Shown: positions 63,877 to 64,000 of the stretch, one piece after another
Position numbering within the stretch: the stretch's first letter is position 1
Layout of the letters: each line of letters starts with the position of its first letter
DNA from: Antedon bifida
Taxonomy: Eukaryota > Echinodermata > Crinoidea > Comatulida > Antedonidae
Assembly: GCA_963402885.1 (NCBI GenBank)
Contig: OY727095.1
Location: forward strand, 9,305,001-9,369,000
DNA length: 64,000 nt
Direction of reading: 5' to 3'
Notes under the pieces: generated by a model
The model's input: the letters and a program-made list of their open reading frames with translations, nothing else
Told to the model about the DNA's origin: nothing
Databases searched by the model: none
Made by a program: the position numbers and the translations under genes

Positions 63877-64000
63877 AAGTATGTCCTTGTAACATCCTTG
63901 TTTGTGTTTTTACTAATATTGTAATGATTAACTTGATTGACGTTTCTAAACTGTTTGTCTGTGATGGAGGTCGCAATTCAATTTTGATGATAGTTGGAAA

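Noticed and set aside
63590..63976. Open frames on both strands rich in CKCKFTH-type repeats
   Set aside because: They are by-products of the intronic minisatellite at 63668-63876.

Overview
This is nuclear DNA from an animal. It has spliced genes with GT-AG introns, AT-rich introns and intergenic DNA, several families of short DNA transposons, tRNA-derived SINEs, and many copies of a TAGGCCTA palindrome. The gene products resemble their vertebrate counterparts closely. A marine deuterostome, perhaps an echinoderm, is my best guess; the taxon is inference and not proven by the sequence.

Eight protein-coding genes can be assembled by joining exons so that every splice site is GT-AG and every reading frame stays open. 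On the + strand from left to right: the 3' part of GATD3/ES1 (236-3861); a CABCOCO1-like flagellar protein (7841-18539); a secreted subtilisin/proteinase K-like protease (23739-26849); mitochondrial ornithine aminotransferase OAT (29387-33841); TMEM127 (36274-38929); and TAPT1 (41706-49095). A coiled-coil gene resembling human C6orf163 lies on the - strand (51366-56839). It is head-to-head with a HEATR4-like gene (57597 onward), which runs off the right edge. GATD3 and HEATR4 are incomplete because of the window edges; the other six are complete.

The genes do not form an operon or a pathway. OAT and GATD3 are probably mitochondrial. CABCOCO1, C6orf163 and HEATR4 are, as far as known or suspected, cilium or sperm-tail related, and TAPT1 is linked to ciliary basal bodies in vertebrates. 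The C6orf163/HEATR4 pair shares one intergenic region of about 0.75 kb and may be co-expressed.

The rest is mostly mobile DNA. Notable pieces: a foldback of inverted GACAACTACCCCC-type repeats (about 530-850); a three-unit 1.5-kb tandem array inside CABCOCO1 intron 2, with four perfect TGACGTCA sites per unit and a 1.6-kb element nested in the third unit; a 4.2-kb terminal-inverted-repeat element containing a 0.8-kb-armed palindrome and an exon-like segment (19080-23290); a 1.2-kb hAT-like element upstream of OAT; a 3.5-kb inverted-repeat element in C6orf163 intron 1; and at least five MITE families with copies in several genes. No rRNA, true tRNA gene or CRISPR array was seen.
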